The notes: a model not told the origin generated them from the letters alone. DNA of 64,000 nucleotides from Okeanomitos corallinicola TIOX110 (GCF_038050375.1 NZ_CP150886.1:2955318-3019317); one strand, 5' to 3'; numbered from the stretch's first letter, positions 46,758 through 56,350 are shown. Made by a program: numbers and translations.

Positions 46758-47852
46758 TTAAGATAAGCTGGCGGCTGGGTTTAATCCTAGTTGAGATAAC
46801 AAACGGTTAATGTCAAAGTATTCAGACATTAACTGACTCATGCAATCTACCTTGAGAGGTTCATGAATACGAACTTGGCCGAAAGTACGGTCAACAATTT
46901 CTACTGTGGTCAAGGTATCTAAATCAACTGACAAAATCGGTATTTCTAATTCCTCGGCCCGGCTAAGAATAAAACTAGGGGGTGGTAATTGTCCGGTCAG
47001 AATTAGACATTGGGTAGAGGTTTCTAAAGCCGCTTGCTGAATTTCCACGCGATCGCCCCCGGTAACGACTGCTTTGTTACGACGTTTACGGAAGTATTTC
47101 ACTGCTGAATTGACGTTCATGGCCCCAATGGCGAGTCTTTCTACTAATAAATCCAGGCGATCGCTGCGACAGAGAACTTCTGCTTTTAACTGTTTGACTA
47201 ATTCTCTGACACTAACGCTACGGAGTAAATCACTTTTAGGTAGCATGGCTAATACAGGAATTCCCTGTTCTTCCAAGAATTGCCGGAGAAGATGATTGGC
47301 GGTTTCTAATTGTTCCAGGGGAATTTCATTAATTACCACACCAAGTAAGCGATCGCCTATTCGTTGTTTGGCAGATAATAAAGCTTCTACTGACAGCAGT
47401 GAATTATACCGATGTACTAATAGCACACCTCCATCTAAAACTTCTGCCATTTGCGCTAAGGACAAACCAAACAGATTACCTGCATCTAGGTCTCCTCCGC
47501 CTTCTAACAGCATTAAATCCCCTCGTGGTATTTGTAAATACTGCTGTACTAATGACTGCTGGTAATTGGTTTTGTCTTCACCGCGTAATCTTTTTTGAAC
47601 TTTAATTTCATCTAAAGCTAACAAAGTCGGAGCAACACGGTTTTCCGTTAGTTTCAGACTTTCGGTAATGAACTGGACATCTCCGTCAGCTACTGTTCCA
47701 TAGGAAGTATGCAGACAAACATCTAATGGTTTGCCGTAGGCGATGTCTATTCCTTGTTGCTTCAGCTGATGTGACAAACCTAAAACCGTTGCGGATTTAC
47801 CACTGTAAGTCTCTACTGAACCAATCAGCAAATATTTAACAGATGTTGGCAC
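46758..47852 (-). CDS. BioD-like N-terminal domain with DRTGG domain (phosphotransacetylase-family-like)
   Basis: The protein has 364 residues from GTG 47852, chosen because 'aggag' precedes it by eight bases. The N-terminal half is a dethiobiotin-synthetase-like P-loop domain: 'YLLIGSVETYSGKSATVLGL' (Walker A-like GSVETYSGKS), 'GDLMLLEGGGDLDAGNLFGL'. The C-terminal half has a DRTGG-like domain (VTGGDRVEIQQAAL; 'ILTGQLPPPSFILSRAEEL'). This architecture also appears in the N-terminus of long Pta proteins. It may regulate acetate or CoA metabolism by sensing nucleotides (inference). No pta gene is adjacent. Confidence 0.8.
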   Translation of the reverse strand: MPTSVKYLLIGSVETYSGKSATVLGLSHQLKQQGIDIAYGKPLDVCLHTSYGTVADGDVQFITESLKLTENRVAPTLLALDEIKVQKRLRGEDKTNYQQSLVQQYLQIPRGDLMLLEGGGDLDAGNLFGLSLAQMAEVLDGGVLLVHRYNSLLSVEALLSAKQRIGDRLLGVVINEIPLEQLETANHLLRQFLEEQGIPVLAMLPKSDLLRSVSVRELVKQLKAEVLCRSDRLDLLVERLAIGAMNVNSAVKYFRKRRNKAVVTGGDRVEIQQAALETSTQCLILTGQLPPPSFILSRAEELEIPILSVDLDTLTTVEIVDRTFGQVRIHEPLKVDCMSQLMSEYFDINRLLSQLGLNPAASLS

Positions 47853-47945
47853 GCCATGCACTCCTAATTTCAAATGTCTGTTTAACCCAGCTAGGTGTTC
47901 CCTAATTTTAGCTGACCCAACAGAAATAGCTTATTTAGTCTTTAG

Positions 47946-47985
47946 TTATTGGGCATTGGGCATTGGGCATTGGGCATTGGGCATC
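47946..47985. repeat. Heptanucleotide tandem repeat (gggcatt)n
   Basis: Five to six copies of gggcatt lie between two minus-strand genes. No coding or regulatory function visible. Confidence 0.85.
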
Positions 47986-48014
47986 TCCCACTTTCCCACT
48001 CTCCTACTTTCCCC

Positions 48015-48392
48015 TTAATCTTCTATACGTAGGAGTTTGCGATAGAAAGTAGAAGAAAAATCAGTAACTTTATTACGTTTATACTGTTCCATCAATTCAA
48101 TTAAGAAATTAATAAATTCAAAGCTGGCCATCATCACTTCATAACTTAATTCCGCATTGCCATCAAACTGAATCCGGCAGCGTGTCAAGTCTGAGGGTAG
48201 GGTAGCAACATTCCAGGTAGCAATGAAGGGAATATTTTCACCGCCTTCTATTTTGCGATGTCCTTCTATGTAACCTTTTTGATAAAGACTAATGGCATAG
48301 GGCAAGAAATTCCTTTTAGCTTGCTGGATATAAGGCAAGTAGACAGTTGCTTGTTGCTGAGTTACTGGTTGAATTTGGTCAATAGTAGACAT
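48015..48392 (-). CDS. ebsA: EbsA-family type IV pilus biogenesis protein
   Basis: The 125 residues have no signal peptide. They include 'VYLPYIQQAKRNFLPYAISL', 'IEGGENIPFIATWNVATLPS', 'FEFINFLIELMEQYKR' and end 'SSTFYRKLLRIED'. This matches the cyanobacterial EbsA family as I remember it: EbsA of Synechococcus elongatus binds PilB and Hfq and is needed for type IV pili and for suppressing biofilm formation. The identification is from memory of the pattern. The pilMNOQ operon lies 7 kb downstream in this window but is not co-transcribed. Confidence 0.68.
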   Translation of the reverse strand: MSTIDQIQPVTQQQATVYLPYIQQAKRNFLPYAISLYQKGYIEGHRKIEGGENIPFIATWNVATLPSDLTRCRIQFDGNAELSYEVMMASFEFINFLIELMEQYKRNKVTDFSSTFYRKLLRIED

Positions 48393-48630
48393 AATTGAGA
48401 ATTCCTTAACTGAACTGAGCTATTCAGGATTTTAATTTGCCATCTCATAGTATTCCCATAACTCTTTGTATTCAAACACACTGATATAAATATTTTCATT
48501 GGCATTTTGTTGACTAAGGAATCAGGATGCCAGACTGCTGTCGGGTTTTAGTTTCCTGGGGAAAGTTGGGCTTTATGTGGTAAAAACTGTAAACTTTAAA
48601 CAAATGATGGTTTTTTATTTGAATTAAGCT

Positions 48631-50037
48631 ATGCCAGCGAATTCCTGGCCGGAAAACGACTCTTACAACGAAAATTCTGATTCTCTTAATTCTTTACTGT
48701 CTGACCTATCAGCACAGGAGGAGTTACAGGAAGATGAAAATGCTCTTACTTTACCTTTATCAAGGTTTCAACGACGTAGACCCAAAGCCGCCCTAGTCTT
48801 AACTATTGTTTGGAGTGGGACGATCGCTTTACATTTAGTTTCTTGGGGTTCTATTTTCGTTCTCGGACTGACGGCAATTTTAAGCGTTCATGCCTTCAGG
48901 ATTATTTTTGCTAGACCCCGCCATCATGCTAAAGAAATACAGGGAGATTTACCTTGTATATCTGTGTTGGTGGCTGCAAAAAATGAAGAAGCGGTAATTG
49001 GCAGATTGGTCAAAAATCTTTGTAGTCTGGAATATGCCAATGGTGAATATGAGGTCTGGATTATTGATGATAATAGTACGGATAACACACCGCAGCTATT
49101 AGCACAATTACAGCAGAAATATCAGCAACTCAGAGTTTTTAACCGTGCGGCTGATGCTACTGGGGGTAAGTCTGGGGCTTTAAATCAGGTGTTACCAATG
49201 ACTAAAGGTGACATTATTGCCGTGTTTGATGCGGATGCCCAAGTTAACCCAGATTTGTTGTTACAAGTAGTACCTGTGTTCCAAAAAGAACAGGTGGGGG
49301 CGGTGCAGGTGCGAAAGGCGATCGCCAACGCTAAGGAAAATTTTTGGACTAGGGGACAAATGGCAGAAATGGCTGTTGATACTTGGTTTCAACAACAAAG
49401 AACTGCTATTGGTGGACTGGGTGAATTGCGGGGAAATGGTCAATTTGTTCGTCGTCAGGCTTTGTATAGCTGCGGTGGTTGGAATGAGGAAACCATTACC
49501 GATGATTTAGATTTGACTATTCGCTTGAATCTGGATCAATGGGATATTGAATGTATGTTCTATCCCCCAGTGCAGGAAGAAGGTGTGACAAATGCGATCG
49601 CTCTTTGGCATCAACGCAACCGTTGGGCTGAAGGCGGTTATCAGCGTTATTTAGATTATTGGGATCTGATTCTCAAAAATCGGATGGGAACGCGGAAAAC
49701 TGTGGATTTACTGATTTTTCTGCTGATTATGTATATTTTACCGACAGCAGCAATTCCCGATTTATTAATGTCAGTGATTCGCCATCGTCCACCTATGTTA
49801 GCTCCTGTCACTGGGTTGTCGGTGACGATGTCTTTTGTGGGTATGTTTGCTGGGTTACAGCGCACCCGCCAAGATCAGAAAACGTCTAACTATTTTGTGC
49901 TACTTCTGCAAACCATTCGCGGCAGTATTTATATGCTGCATTGGTTGGTGGTGATAAGTAGCACTACTGCCCGGATTTCATTACGTCCCAAACGCCTGAA
50001 GTGGGTGAAGACTGTACATACTGGTTCTGAACATTAA
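48631..50037 (+). CDS. mgdA: Monoglucosyldiacylglycerol synthase-like glycosyltransferase (family 2)
   Basis: The 468 residues have two membrane helices near the N-terminus (about residues 55-95), a family 2 core, and two to four helices after it. The core has 'ISVLVAAKNEEAVIGRLVKN', 'VWIIDDNSTDNTPQ', 'DIIAVFDADAQVNPDLL' and the 'QxxRW' acceptor motif 'LWHQRNRWAEGG'. The pattern and length fit the Synechocystis sll1377 type, which makes beta-monoglucosyldiacylglycerol, the first step of thylakoid galactolipid synthesis in cyanobacteria (known). An acidic N-terminal 50 residues is lineage-specific. The symbol is from memory and should be read as sll1377-like. Confidence 0.85.
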   Translation: MPANSWPENDSYNENSDSLNSLLSDLSAQEELQEDENALTLPLSRFQRRRPKAALVLTIVWSGTIALHLVSWGSIFVLGLTAILSVHAFRIIFARPRHHAKEIQGDLPCISVLVAAKNEEAVIGRLVKNLCSLEYANGEYEVWIIDDNSTDNTPQLLAQLQQKYQQLRVFNRAADATGGKSGALNQVLPMTKGDIIAVFDADAQVNPDLLLQVVPVFQKEQVGAVQVRKAIANAKENFWTRGQMAEMAVDTWFQQQRTAIGGLGELRGNGQFVRRQALYSCGGWNEETITDDLDLTIRLNLDQWDIECMFYPPVQEEGVTNAIALWHQRNRWAEGGYQRYLDYWDLILKNRMGTRKTVDLLIFLLIMYILPTAAIPDLLMSVIRHRPPMLAPVTGLSVTMSFVGMFAGLQRTRQDQKTSNYFVLLLQTIRGSIYMLHWLVVISSTTARISLRPKRLKWVKTVHTGSEH

Positions 50038-50429
50038 GAAAAATAAGATAAACCACAAAGAAGAAATTAAATTTCTTTAAAATTCTGTAGAGATGTTGAA
50101 TACAACTTCTCTACAATTTAGTGGTAATTTACTCAAGGATTTGTCTATTCATCTCCATCGTTGGAGTTCTTTTCCTCCTAATCCTGTTGATAAGTAGGTG
50201 AGCGTTAAAAATTGTCGTTATGACAAGGCAGGGGGCAGGAGGCAGGAGGGAAGAGGTTTTTAGCAATTTTATATTTTGTTACATACCTTGGTTTTTTCTT
50301 GCCGACTTACTTAGTTTTTATTACTCCAACTCCTTCTAGTTGTAAAAAACCTACACCTGTCAGGATGGGGAGATGGGGAGATGTTTACCAATTATTACCA
50401 ATTACCCCATCACCCATTACCACTGATAA
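50038..50429. other. Intergenic gap with degenerate repeats
   Basis: Contains a purine-rich tract ggcagggggcaggaggcaggagg (about 50227-50250) and 'accaattattaccaattacccc' heptanucleotide-like repeats (about 50385-50410). No gene or clear terminator is visible between the convergent genes. Confidence 0.5.
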
Positions 50430-50942
50430 CTATTCAAACAAACGGAAATAGGGATAACGTACAGGTACACCTGGTTCTTTATCCAAATCAAAATTAATCA
50501 CATCCCAAGATGGATCATCAGTAGGATCAGGTCCAAATTCTACCGGTAAACCATACAAACGAGCAGAACCCGACTCCGGTTGTCCAGAACGCCAAGGACT
50601 ACTACGTTCTAAATAGCCACTCATTAACTCTTGATAACGACGAGCAATAATCACCTTTGTAGCGCGGTATCCTTGGGTATAAAGCTTATCTAAAGCCTCA
50701 TGAATTTCAAAACGAATACCATCAGGATGGGTATGTTGACGATACCATTCATTATTCCATCTGCGCCAATGACGACCCGACTGAAGATGTACCAACTCCT
50801 CAGTTTTCGGGTTTGCCTCAAAAGCACCATGACGCGTACACAAATAAGTATCGGTTAATGTAAGCGCGGGAATAGTTTGGCGACAGTGAGGACACTGTAT
50901 TTCAGGGCCAAATATTGGGTACTGTAAGCCTGGATTCATCAT
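50430..50942 (-). CDS. TIGR02652-family conserved cyanobacterial protein
   Basis: The 170 residues begin with a zinc-ribbon-like start: 'GPEIQCPHCRQTIPALTL' (CPHC), then 'DTYLCTRHGAFEANPKTEEL' with a second cysteine. The rest ('HWRRWNNEWYRQHTHPDGI', 'GLPVEFGPDPTDDPSWDVIN', 'GVPVRYPYFRLFE') is rich in Trp and Tyr. I match it to the TIGR02652 family, which is restricted to cyanobacteria; function unknown. The start ATG is at 50942 (doubled ATG). It is monocistronic and divergent from the next gene. Confidence 0.82.
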   Translation of the reverse strand: MMNPGLQYPIFGPEIQCPHCRQTIPALTLTDTYLCTRHGAFEANPKTEELVHLQSGRHWRRWNNEWYRQHTHPDGIRFEIHEALDKLYTQGYRATKVIIARRYQELMSGYLERSSPWRSGQPESGSARLYGLPVEFGPDPTDDPSWDVINFDLDKEPGVPVRYPYFRLFE

Positions 50943-51182
50943 GAAGTGTGTACAAGCATAATTTTTCTTTTACCAGCACCAATAGGTTGGATTAAACACT
51001 TAAGTTCCGCACTTTGAGTTAATTACTCACCACCACAAACAAAGAAGAGTTGCAGCAAAAGCAAATCTCAAAAAGTCTTTCCTTAGCGTACAGGCCAAAC
51101 GGCTGTGATATCCTAGTTGTGCAATCAACCTCAAAGGTTGGTTTTTTTCCAGTGTTTCTGGCTACCATATCAATATTTTATC

Positions 51183-51704
51183 GTGTCTACTGTTTCCTAC
51201 TGGACATCTCCCGATTTTTCTCAAGCTGCCTTTATCGCAACCAACGCTGTTATTATCGGTTCAGTCAACATTGCAGCCGAAGCAAGCATCTGGTATGGTG
51301 CAGTAGTCAGGGGGGATGTAGAACGCATTGAAATCGGCGAATGCACAAACGTACAGGATGGAGCCATTTTGCATGGTGATCCTGGTTTGCCAACGATCTT
51401 AGAAGATCATGTTACTATAGGACATCGTGCCGTGGTACATTCTGCTCATATTGAACGTGGAAGTTTAATAGGCATTGGGGCAATTATTTTAAATGGGGTG
51501 AAAGTTGGTCATAGTAGCATTATCGGTGCTGGCGCAGTAGTAACCAAAGACATACCTCCTTATTCCCTAGTAGTTGGTATTCCCGCCAAAATTGTCCGCC
51601 AACTCACAGAAACCGAAGCCGCAGAACTCATCGAACACGCCCAAAAATACCATAAATTAGCCCTTGTCCACGCCGGTAAAGGGGATGATGTTGGCTTTAG
51701 GTAA
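51183..51704 (+). CDS. Gamma-carbonic-anhydrase-family hexapeptide protein
   Basis: The protein has 173 residues from GTG 51183; the longer frame to 51117 is not family-like. It is a left-handed beta-helix with repeats such as 'NIAAEASIWYGAVVRGDVER' and 'IGECTNVQDGAILHGDPGLP'. The zinc ligands are in 'AILHGDPG' (His) and 'VTIGHRAVVHSAHI' (two His), as in gamma carbonic anhydrases and CcmM N-termini. It may be an active carbonic anhydrase or a CcmM-like structural subunit; there is no rubisco-binding extension, so it is the stand-alone kind. It would be cytoplasmic. Confidence 0.88.
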   Translation: MSTVSYWTSPDFSQAAFIATNAVIIGSVNIAAEASIWYGAVVRGDVERIEIGECTNVQDGAILHGDPGLPTILEDHVTIGHRAVVHSAHIERGSLIGIGAIILNGVKVGHSSIIGAGAVVTKDIPPYSLVVGIPAKIVRQLTETEAAELIEHAQKYHKLALVHAGKGDDVGFR

Positions 51705-51830
51705 TTGATAATGGGTAATGGGTAATGGGTAATTGGTAATGGGTAATTGGTAATGGGTAATTGGTAATTGGTAATTGGTAATTGGTAATTGGTAATTGGT
51801 AATTGGTAATTGGTAATTGGTAATTGGTAA
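51705..51830. repeat. Long heptanucleotide tandem repeat (ggtaatt/ggtaatg)n
   Basis: About fifteen imperfect copies of a seven-base unit begin directly after the stop of the hexapeptide gene. The minus strand translates as repeated ITNYQLP, but this is a chance reading of the repeat. Confidence 0.92.
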
Positions 51831-51989
51831 TATATATTTCCCAGTCAATAGTCACCAGTCACCGATCACCAGCCCCAACTTCATTATTCTTTACAGATCC
51901 CCTTGGAAAAATACCCCACTTCAGATAAAAATAAAAGTTGATAACTGTTGACAAAACTTTAATTTCCACATAGCAGAGGGATTCTAAAA

Positions 51990-52115
51990 ATGGATATTGA
52001 TACCCGTGTAGTCATTGTTTTAGCACCATTAGCCATTGCAGCAGGTTGGGCTGCTTTTAATATCGGTGCTGCTGCTATCAGACAAGTACAAAACTTTTTG
52101 AACAAAGAAGCGTAA
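51990..52115 (+). CDS. psbY: Photosystem II protein Y (PsbY)
   Basis: This is a complete 41-residue PsbY with one membrane helix: '[19 protein letters not shown]' and the following '[17 protein letters not shown]'. PsbY is a small subunit at the edge of the PSII core near cytochrome b559 (established); it is not essential. The start is ATG 51990, with 'gaggg' about nine bases upstream. It lies between two heptanucleotide repeat blocks. Its small size makes it easy to miss. Confidence 0.93.
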   Translation: MDIDTRVVIVLAPLAIAAGWAAFNIGAAAIRQVQNFLNKEA

Positions 52116-52212
52116 TTTAGGTAATGGGTAATTGGTAATTGGTAATGGGTAATTGGTAATATATATTTCCCAGTCACCAGTCACCAGTCACCTTTTACCT
52201 GTCACCTGATAA
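52116..52212. repeat. Heptanucleotide repeats (ggtaatt and tcaccag/tcacctg)
   Basis: Copies of ggtaatt and variants start directly after psbY, followed by cagtcaccagtcaccagtcacc. The block runs to the folC start, so folC's ribosome-binding site must lie in or right after it. Confidence 0.85.
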
Positions 52213-52214
52213 CC

Positions 52215-53516
52215 GTGAATACAGACTCTTTATTACAACCCTTCCAAAAATTTGGCGTTAATTTGGGACTCTCCCGCATTATCAAACTCTTAGCAAAACT
52301 TAATAACCCCCATCAACAAATACCTATTATCCACGTTGCTGGCACTAATGGTAAAGGTTCTGTTTGCGCTTATCTATCATCTATACTCACTCAAGCAGGT
52401 TATCGTACAGGACGCTACACTTCACCCCATTTGATAGACTGGACAGAAAGAATCTGTGTAAATGAACAGGCGATCGCATCAGAAACATTGTCTCAATTAA
52501 TACAACAAGTTCAGGCAGCAATAGACAAAAACGAAGAATCGCCGACGCAATTTGAAGTAATTACCGCAGCAGCTTGGTTATATTTTGCACAACAGAAAGT
52601 TGACATAGCCGTAGTAGAGGTAGGACTAGGAGGGCGTTTAGATGCTACTAACGTTTGTGAACAGCCTTTAGTAACAGTAATTACCTCAATTAGTAGAGAA
52701 CATTGGCAACAATTAGGATCAACAATTAAAGATATTACTAGAGAAAAAGCAGGGATTATCAAAGCTAGATGTCCTGTAGTGATGGGACAATTACCAGATG
52801 ATGCCAAACAAGTCGTAATCTCCCGCAGTTTAGAATTACAATCTCCGATTTTTACCCCTCAACCGGCAACAGAAATTCGTCCTGGATGGGCAGAATATAC
52901 AAGTTTGGGAAATGGGGGAAACATAGAAAAATCCACATTTACAATTGAATATCCTTTACCATTAAAAGGGCAAATTCAATTACATAATTCAGCTTTAGCT
53001 TTAGCAACTGTAGAGATATTAAAAACACAAGGTTGGCAAATTTTTGAACAAGCAATTCTTCAAGGTTTAGAAAAAACAAAATGGCCAGGGAGAATGCAGT
53101 GGTTTACCTGGAAGAATAAACAGAAAAATCAAGATTATCAATTATTAATAGACGGCGCACATAACCCAGCCTCAGCAGAAGTTTTGAGAACTTATGTAAA
53201 TAGTTTAAACTACAAAAATATCACTTGGGTGATGGGAATGTTAGCAAACAAAGATCATGGTGATATTTTCCAAGAATTATTAAAAACAGGAGATAAATTA
53301 TATTTAGTCCCTGTTCCTGATAGTAATTTTGCAAATTTAGAAGATTTAAAAAAATTGGCTTTAAAAATTTGCCCAGATTTAGGTTTATGCAGCACCTATG
53401 AAGATGTATTCACCGCTTTAGATGCTGCTTTTACCAATTCAGAAAATCAAGATAACCCAGTTGTTTTATGCGGTTCTCTTTATTTAATCGGTCATTTTTT
53501 AGGTAATAGTCACTAG
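52215..53516 (+). CDS. folC: Bifunctional folylpolyglutamate/dihydrofolate synthase
   Basis: The protein has 433 residues from GTG 52215. Family marks are the P-loop 'IIHVAGTNGKGSVCAYLSSI', 'YRTGRYTSPHLIDWTERI', 'VDIAVVEVGLGGRLDATNV', 'EKAGIIKARCPVVMGQL' and 'LLIDGAHNPASAEVLRTYV'. It adds glutamate to dihydropteroate and to folates (two steps of folate synthesis, cytoplasm). Length is normal. It appears monocistronic; a MITE-like element follows. Confidence 0.95.
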   Translation: MNTDSLLQPFQKFGVNLGLSRIIKLLAKLNNPHQQIPIIHVAGTNGKGSVCAYLSSILTQAGYRTGRYTSPHLIDWTERICVNEQAIASETLSQLIQQVQAAIDKNEESPTQFEVITAAAWLYFAQQKVDIAVVEVGLGGRLDATNVCEQPLVTVITSISREHWQQLGSTIKDITREKAGIIKARCPVVMGQLPDDAKQVVISRSLELQSPIFTPQPATEIRPGWAEYTSLGNGGNIEKSTFTIEYPLPLKGQIQLHNSALALATVEILKTQGWQIFEQAILQGLEKTKWPGRMQWFTWKNKQKNQDYQLLIDGAHNPASAEVLRTYVNSLNYKNITWVMGMLANKDHGDIFQELLKTGDKLYLVPVPDSNFANLEDLKKLALKICPDLGLCSTYEDVFTALDAAFTNSENQDNPVVLCGSLYLIGHFLGNSH

Positions 53517-53518
53517 CC

Positions 53519-53738
53519 ATTAATTAGGGCTTGCTGAATAAATCTCAAAACATTACAGGTAAACGATTTTAGCGATTTTGACTTTCAAAAAATGCAAGCT
53601 TTGATGAGGTGAGAACTGAAAAACCTTGCATTTAATTCCTGCTTCAAGGAAAAATAGTTCCCATCCAACTCTTGAAACTGTCACCTGTCACCTGTCACCT
53701 GTCTCCACGACAAGACTTTATCAGCAAACCCTAATTAA
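53519..53738. mobile_element. MITE-like element with terminal inverted repeats
   Basis: The ends attagggcttgctgaataaa (about 53523-53542) and tttatcagcaaaccctaat (53717-53735) are imperfect inverted repeats, and the flanking bases extend the symmetry (taattaggg...ccctaatta). The 180-base interior has no transposase and includes three copies of a cacctgt repeat near 53681-53704. A solo end with the same sequence is at 8745. Confidence 0.72.
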
Positions 53739-53763
53739 ATTTTACCTAGTCACCAATTACCAA

Positions 53764-55062
53764 TCACCTATTATCCCATTCCTGTGCTGCATCAGCCACA
53801 GCTTGATCTACAGTTTTTTGTCCTAACATTGCTGATTGAATATTATTATAAATTGCCCTTTGCAACAATTTAAAATCCTTCATTTTTGGTGTTAAAACTT
53901 CCGCTGTTTGCATTTGTTGAGCGCTGATAATTCTAGCTTTTTCCACAGTAGAAGCAGTTGGGGGAACTTCTTGAAAATAACTATCAGATAAAGCCTTAAC
54001 TGTTGAAGGTAAAACATTAGCAGCTTTAGCAAAAGCTAACTGATTTTCATCATTAGTTAAAAATAAGGCAAACTTAACCGCCGCATCAGGATTTTTAGTA
54101 ACACGGGGAATGACAACATTCATCACCGCCACATTTTTCTTACCAGCATCTCCTGTAATTTGGGGAGCGATCGCCGAAGCCTTGGCTATTTCTGGGGCAT
54201 TATTAGATATAGTCTTGAGAAACTCAGGCCCAGAAGCCAAAAACGCAGTTTCCCCAGACTGGTATAAATCAATGGCTTGACGGTGGCCTTGGGTTAAAGA
54301 CTCTCTAGGTAGTAAACCCTTCTTGTATAAATCTACCCAATACTGAAAAGCCGCTCTACCCTCTGGAGTATTAAAAGCCGCCTTACCCTCAGCATCTACC
54401 AGAGTCACACCCATTTGTACCAAAGATTCCAAAACCTCACCAGAATCCTGGGGAACAAAAGTAGCAAAAAAAGCGTATTTACGAGTTTTATCTCTAATTT
54501 GCTGCGCTGCTTGAGCCAACTCAGTATAAGTTGCAGGTGGTTTTGTAATACCTGCTTGTTTTAGTAAATCAGTGTTATAAATAGTTAATCTCGTAGTTAG
54601 ATACCAGGGAATACCAAAACTCTTACCATCAAGGGTACTAGCTTGCCAGATATTCGGTAAATAGGAGGATTTAACATCATTTGAGATTTTTGCATCCAAA
54701 TCTAACCAGGCATTTCGTCCGGCTAATTGGGAAGCAAAATCTGGGTTAAGGTTAACAACATCTGGTGGCGTTTTTGCGGAGACAGCTGTTAGAATCTTGT
54801 TTTCCATTGCCGCCCAAGGCACATCTACCCACTTAACTTTAACATTGGGGTTTTGGGATTCAAAATTCTGAATCAGACCTTGGAAATAGTCAGTAAATTG
54901 GGGTTGGAGTTGCATAGTCCAAAACTCAATAGTTGCGGTTTCCGAAGCTACCTGAGTTGTGCTTGTGCTAACATCTCCAGTGTTACAGCTAACAATCCAA
55001 CTAGCTAGTACACCCAATAAAGCCCAAACAGTTAGTTGTTTTAATTTATGCGATCGAATCAT
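53764..55062 (-). CDS. ABC transporter solute-binding lipoprotein (sugar type, family 1)
   Basis: The 432 residues have a lipoprotein signal: 'LTVWALLGVLASWIVSCNTG' with the lipobox cysteine near residue 26. The mature part is a typical family 1 solute-binding protein: 'ATIEFWTMQLQPQFTDYF', 'NPNVKVKWVDVPWAAMENKI' and 'YKKGLLPRESLTQGHRQAI'. It should capture a sugar, oligosaccharide or sugar-phosphate outside the membrane. No permease or ATPase gene is nearby, so its partner is encoded elsewhere. Monocistronic; a signal-sequence arginine-rich start begins at ATG 55062. Confidence 0.87.
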   Translation of the reverse strand: MIRSHKLKQLTVWALLGVLASWIVSCNTGDVSTSTTQVASETATIEFWTMQLQPQFTDYFQGLIQNFESQNPNVKVKWVDVPWAAMENKILTAVSAKTPPDVVNLNPDFASQLAGRNAWLDLDAKISNDVKSSYLPNIWQASTLDGKSFGIPWYLTTRLTIYNTDLLKQAGITKPPATYTELAQAAQQIRDKTRKYAFFATFVPQDSGEVLESLVQMGVTLVDAEGKAAFNTPEGRAAFQYWVDLYKKGLLPRESLTQGHRQAIDLYQSGETAFLASGPEFLKTISNNAPEIAKASAIAPQITGDAGKKNVAVMNVVIPRVTKNPDAAVKFALFLTNDENQLAFAKAANVLPSTVKALSDSYFQEVPPTASTVEKARIISAQQMQTAEVLTPKMKDFKLLQRAIYNNIQSAMLGQKTVDQAVADAAQEWDNR

Positions 55063-55202
55063 CGTGGTATATTTTTACGATTAGCGGGGTTTAAAAACTT
55101 ATGCAGAAATGTCGAGATTATAGGCTATATAGATTACTTAGTCATAACTTACCTGAGAAACGGATTTAAAATTTCCATTTATCTAGTCTAGAGAGTAAAA
55201 CT

Positions 55203-56345
55203 GTGGTCAACGTCTTAAATAATCTTAGTAATATCAAGAGCCTCAGCAGTTTTAGTAAGATCCTTGGTAAACATGGTAAAGGAGTGGGAATTGAACTTGC
55301 TCCAGATCGAATGAACATAGTACAACTACGTAAGCAACGCCAAGGACTAAAACTAGAATCTTTAATTACAGTCCCAGTCCCAGAAGGGATAGTTATTGAT
55401 GGTCAAATTAATGACGCTCCCAGAATGGCGGAACTAATGCAGCAAACCATGGCTGAACACAAAATTAAAGCTTCCCGCGCTGCCACTTGTATTCCCGGTA
55501 GAGATGCCATTGTCCGTGTAATTCCCGTGCCAGCAGAACTGGATAATAAAGAATTGCGGGAGATGGTACTAAATCATGAAGCAGCATTGTACTTACCTTA
55601 TCCCAGAGAAGAAGCTGATGTAGATTATCAGAAATTGGGGTACTTTGTAGACGAAGATGGGATTGAAAAAGTACAAGTTCTGTTAGTTGCCACTCGTAAA
55701 GAATTAACAGACACCTATCTTAATACTTTTGCTGAAGCAGGAATAGGAGTTGATGTTCTAGAAATTAACAGCTTTGCCCTGATTCGGACTATTCGTGATC
55801 AATTGCGACTATTCGGACCCCAAGAAGCGGCAGTATTAGTTGATATAGAATTTGACAGTACAGAAATTGCCATCATCATCAATGGAGTTCCTCAATTTTC
55901 TCGTACCGTTCCCATCGGCACATATCAACTCCAAGCGGCTTTATCCAGAGCTATGAGTTTACCCACATCCAGAGAAATGGATATGTTAATGGATATGACA
56001 ATTCCCGCTCATCCTCTAGATAGTGGTAAAACAGGGCTAACTGGTGCAAACCCTGGGATGGGACCGATGTTAAAAATTCTGGGAGAATTAGCTGATGAAC
56101 TACGCCGTTCCATTGATTTTTATATCAATCAAAGTGAAGGTTTAGAAGTAGCACAAATTCTCCTAGCTGGTATGGGTGGAGGACTACAACAACTTGATGA
56201 GTTTTTTACTCAAAGATTAGGTTTTCCCACTACTCAAATAGATCCAATTAGGGATTTATCCTTACAAGTAGAAGATGATAAATATCCTCCAGTCAAACGT
56301 CCCGGTCTAGGAATTGTACTTGGTTTAGGAATGCGGGAGGCATAA
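55203..56345 (+). CDS. pilM: Type IV pilus inner-membrane platform protein PilM
   Basis: The protein has 380 residues from GTG 55203. It has an actin-like/SHS2 fold: 'GVGIELAPDRMNIVQLRKQR', 'RAATCIPGRDAIVRVIPVP', 'AVLVDIEFDSTEIAIIINGVPQ' (in part) and 'LRRSIDFYINQSEGLEVAQILLAGMGG' (in part). PilM is cytoplasmic and docks to the PilN N-terminal peptide, linking the pilus motor to the outer-membrane channel (established). It is the first gene of the pilMNOQ operon; the next start is five bases after its stop. Confidence 0.95.
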   Translation: MVNVLNNLSNIKSLSSFSKILGKHGKGVGIELAPDRMNIVQLRKQRQGLKLESLITVPVPEGIVIDGQINDAPRMAELMQQTMAEHKIKASRAATCIPGRDAIVRVIPVPAELDNKELREMVLNHEAALYLPYPREEADVDYQKLGYFVDEDGIEKVQVLLVATRKELTDTYLNTFAEAGIGVDVLEINSFALIRTIRDQLRLFGPQEAAVLVDIEFDSTEIAIIINGVPQFSRTVPIGTYQLQAALSRAMSLPTSREMDMLMDMTIPAHPLDSGKTGLTGANPGMGPMLKILGELADELRRSIDFYINQSEGLEVAQILLAGMGGGLQQLDEFFTQRLGFPTTQIDPIRDLSLQVEDDKYPPVKRPGLGIVLGLGMREA

Positions 56346-56350
56346 ACAAA

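Noticed and set aside
51657-51848. Minus-strand frame with repeated ITNYQLP
   Set aside because: It is only a translation of the (ggtaatt)n tandem repeat.
51959-52177. Minus-strand 72-residue open frame
   Set aside because: It lies opposite psbY and the repeat; psbY is clearly real.
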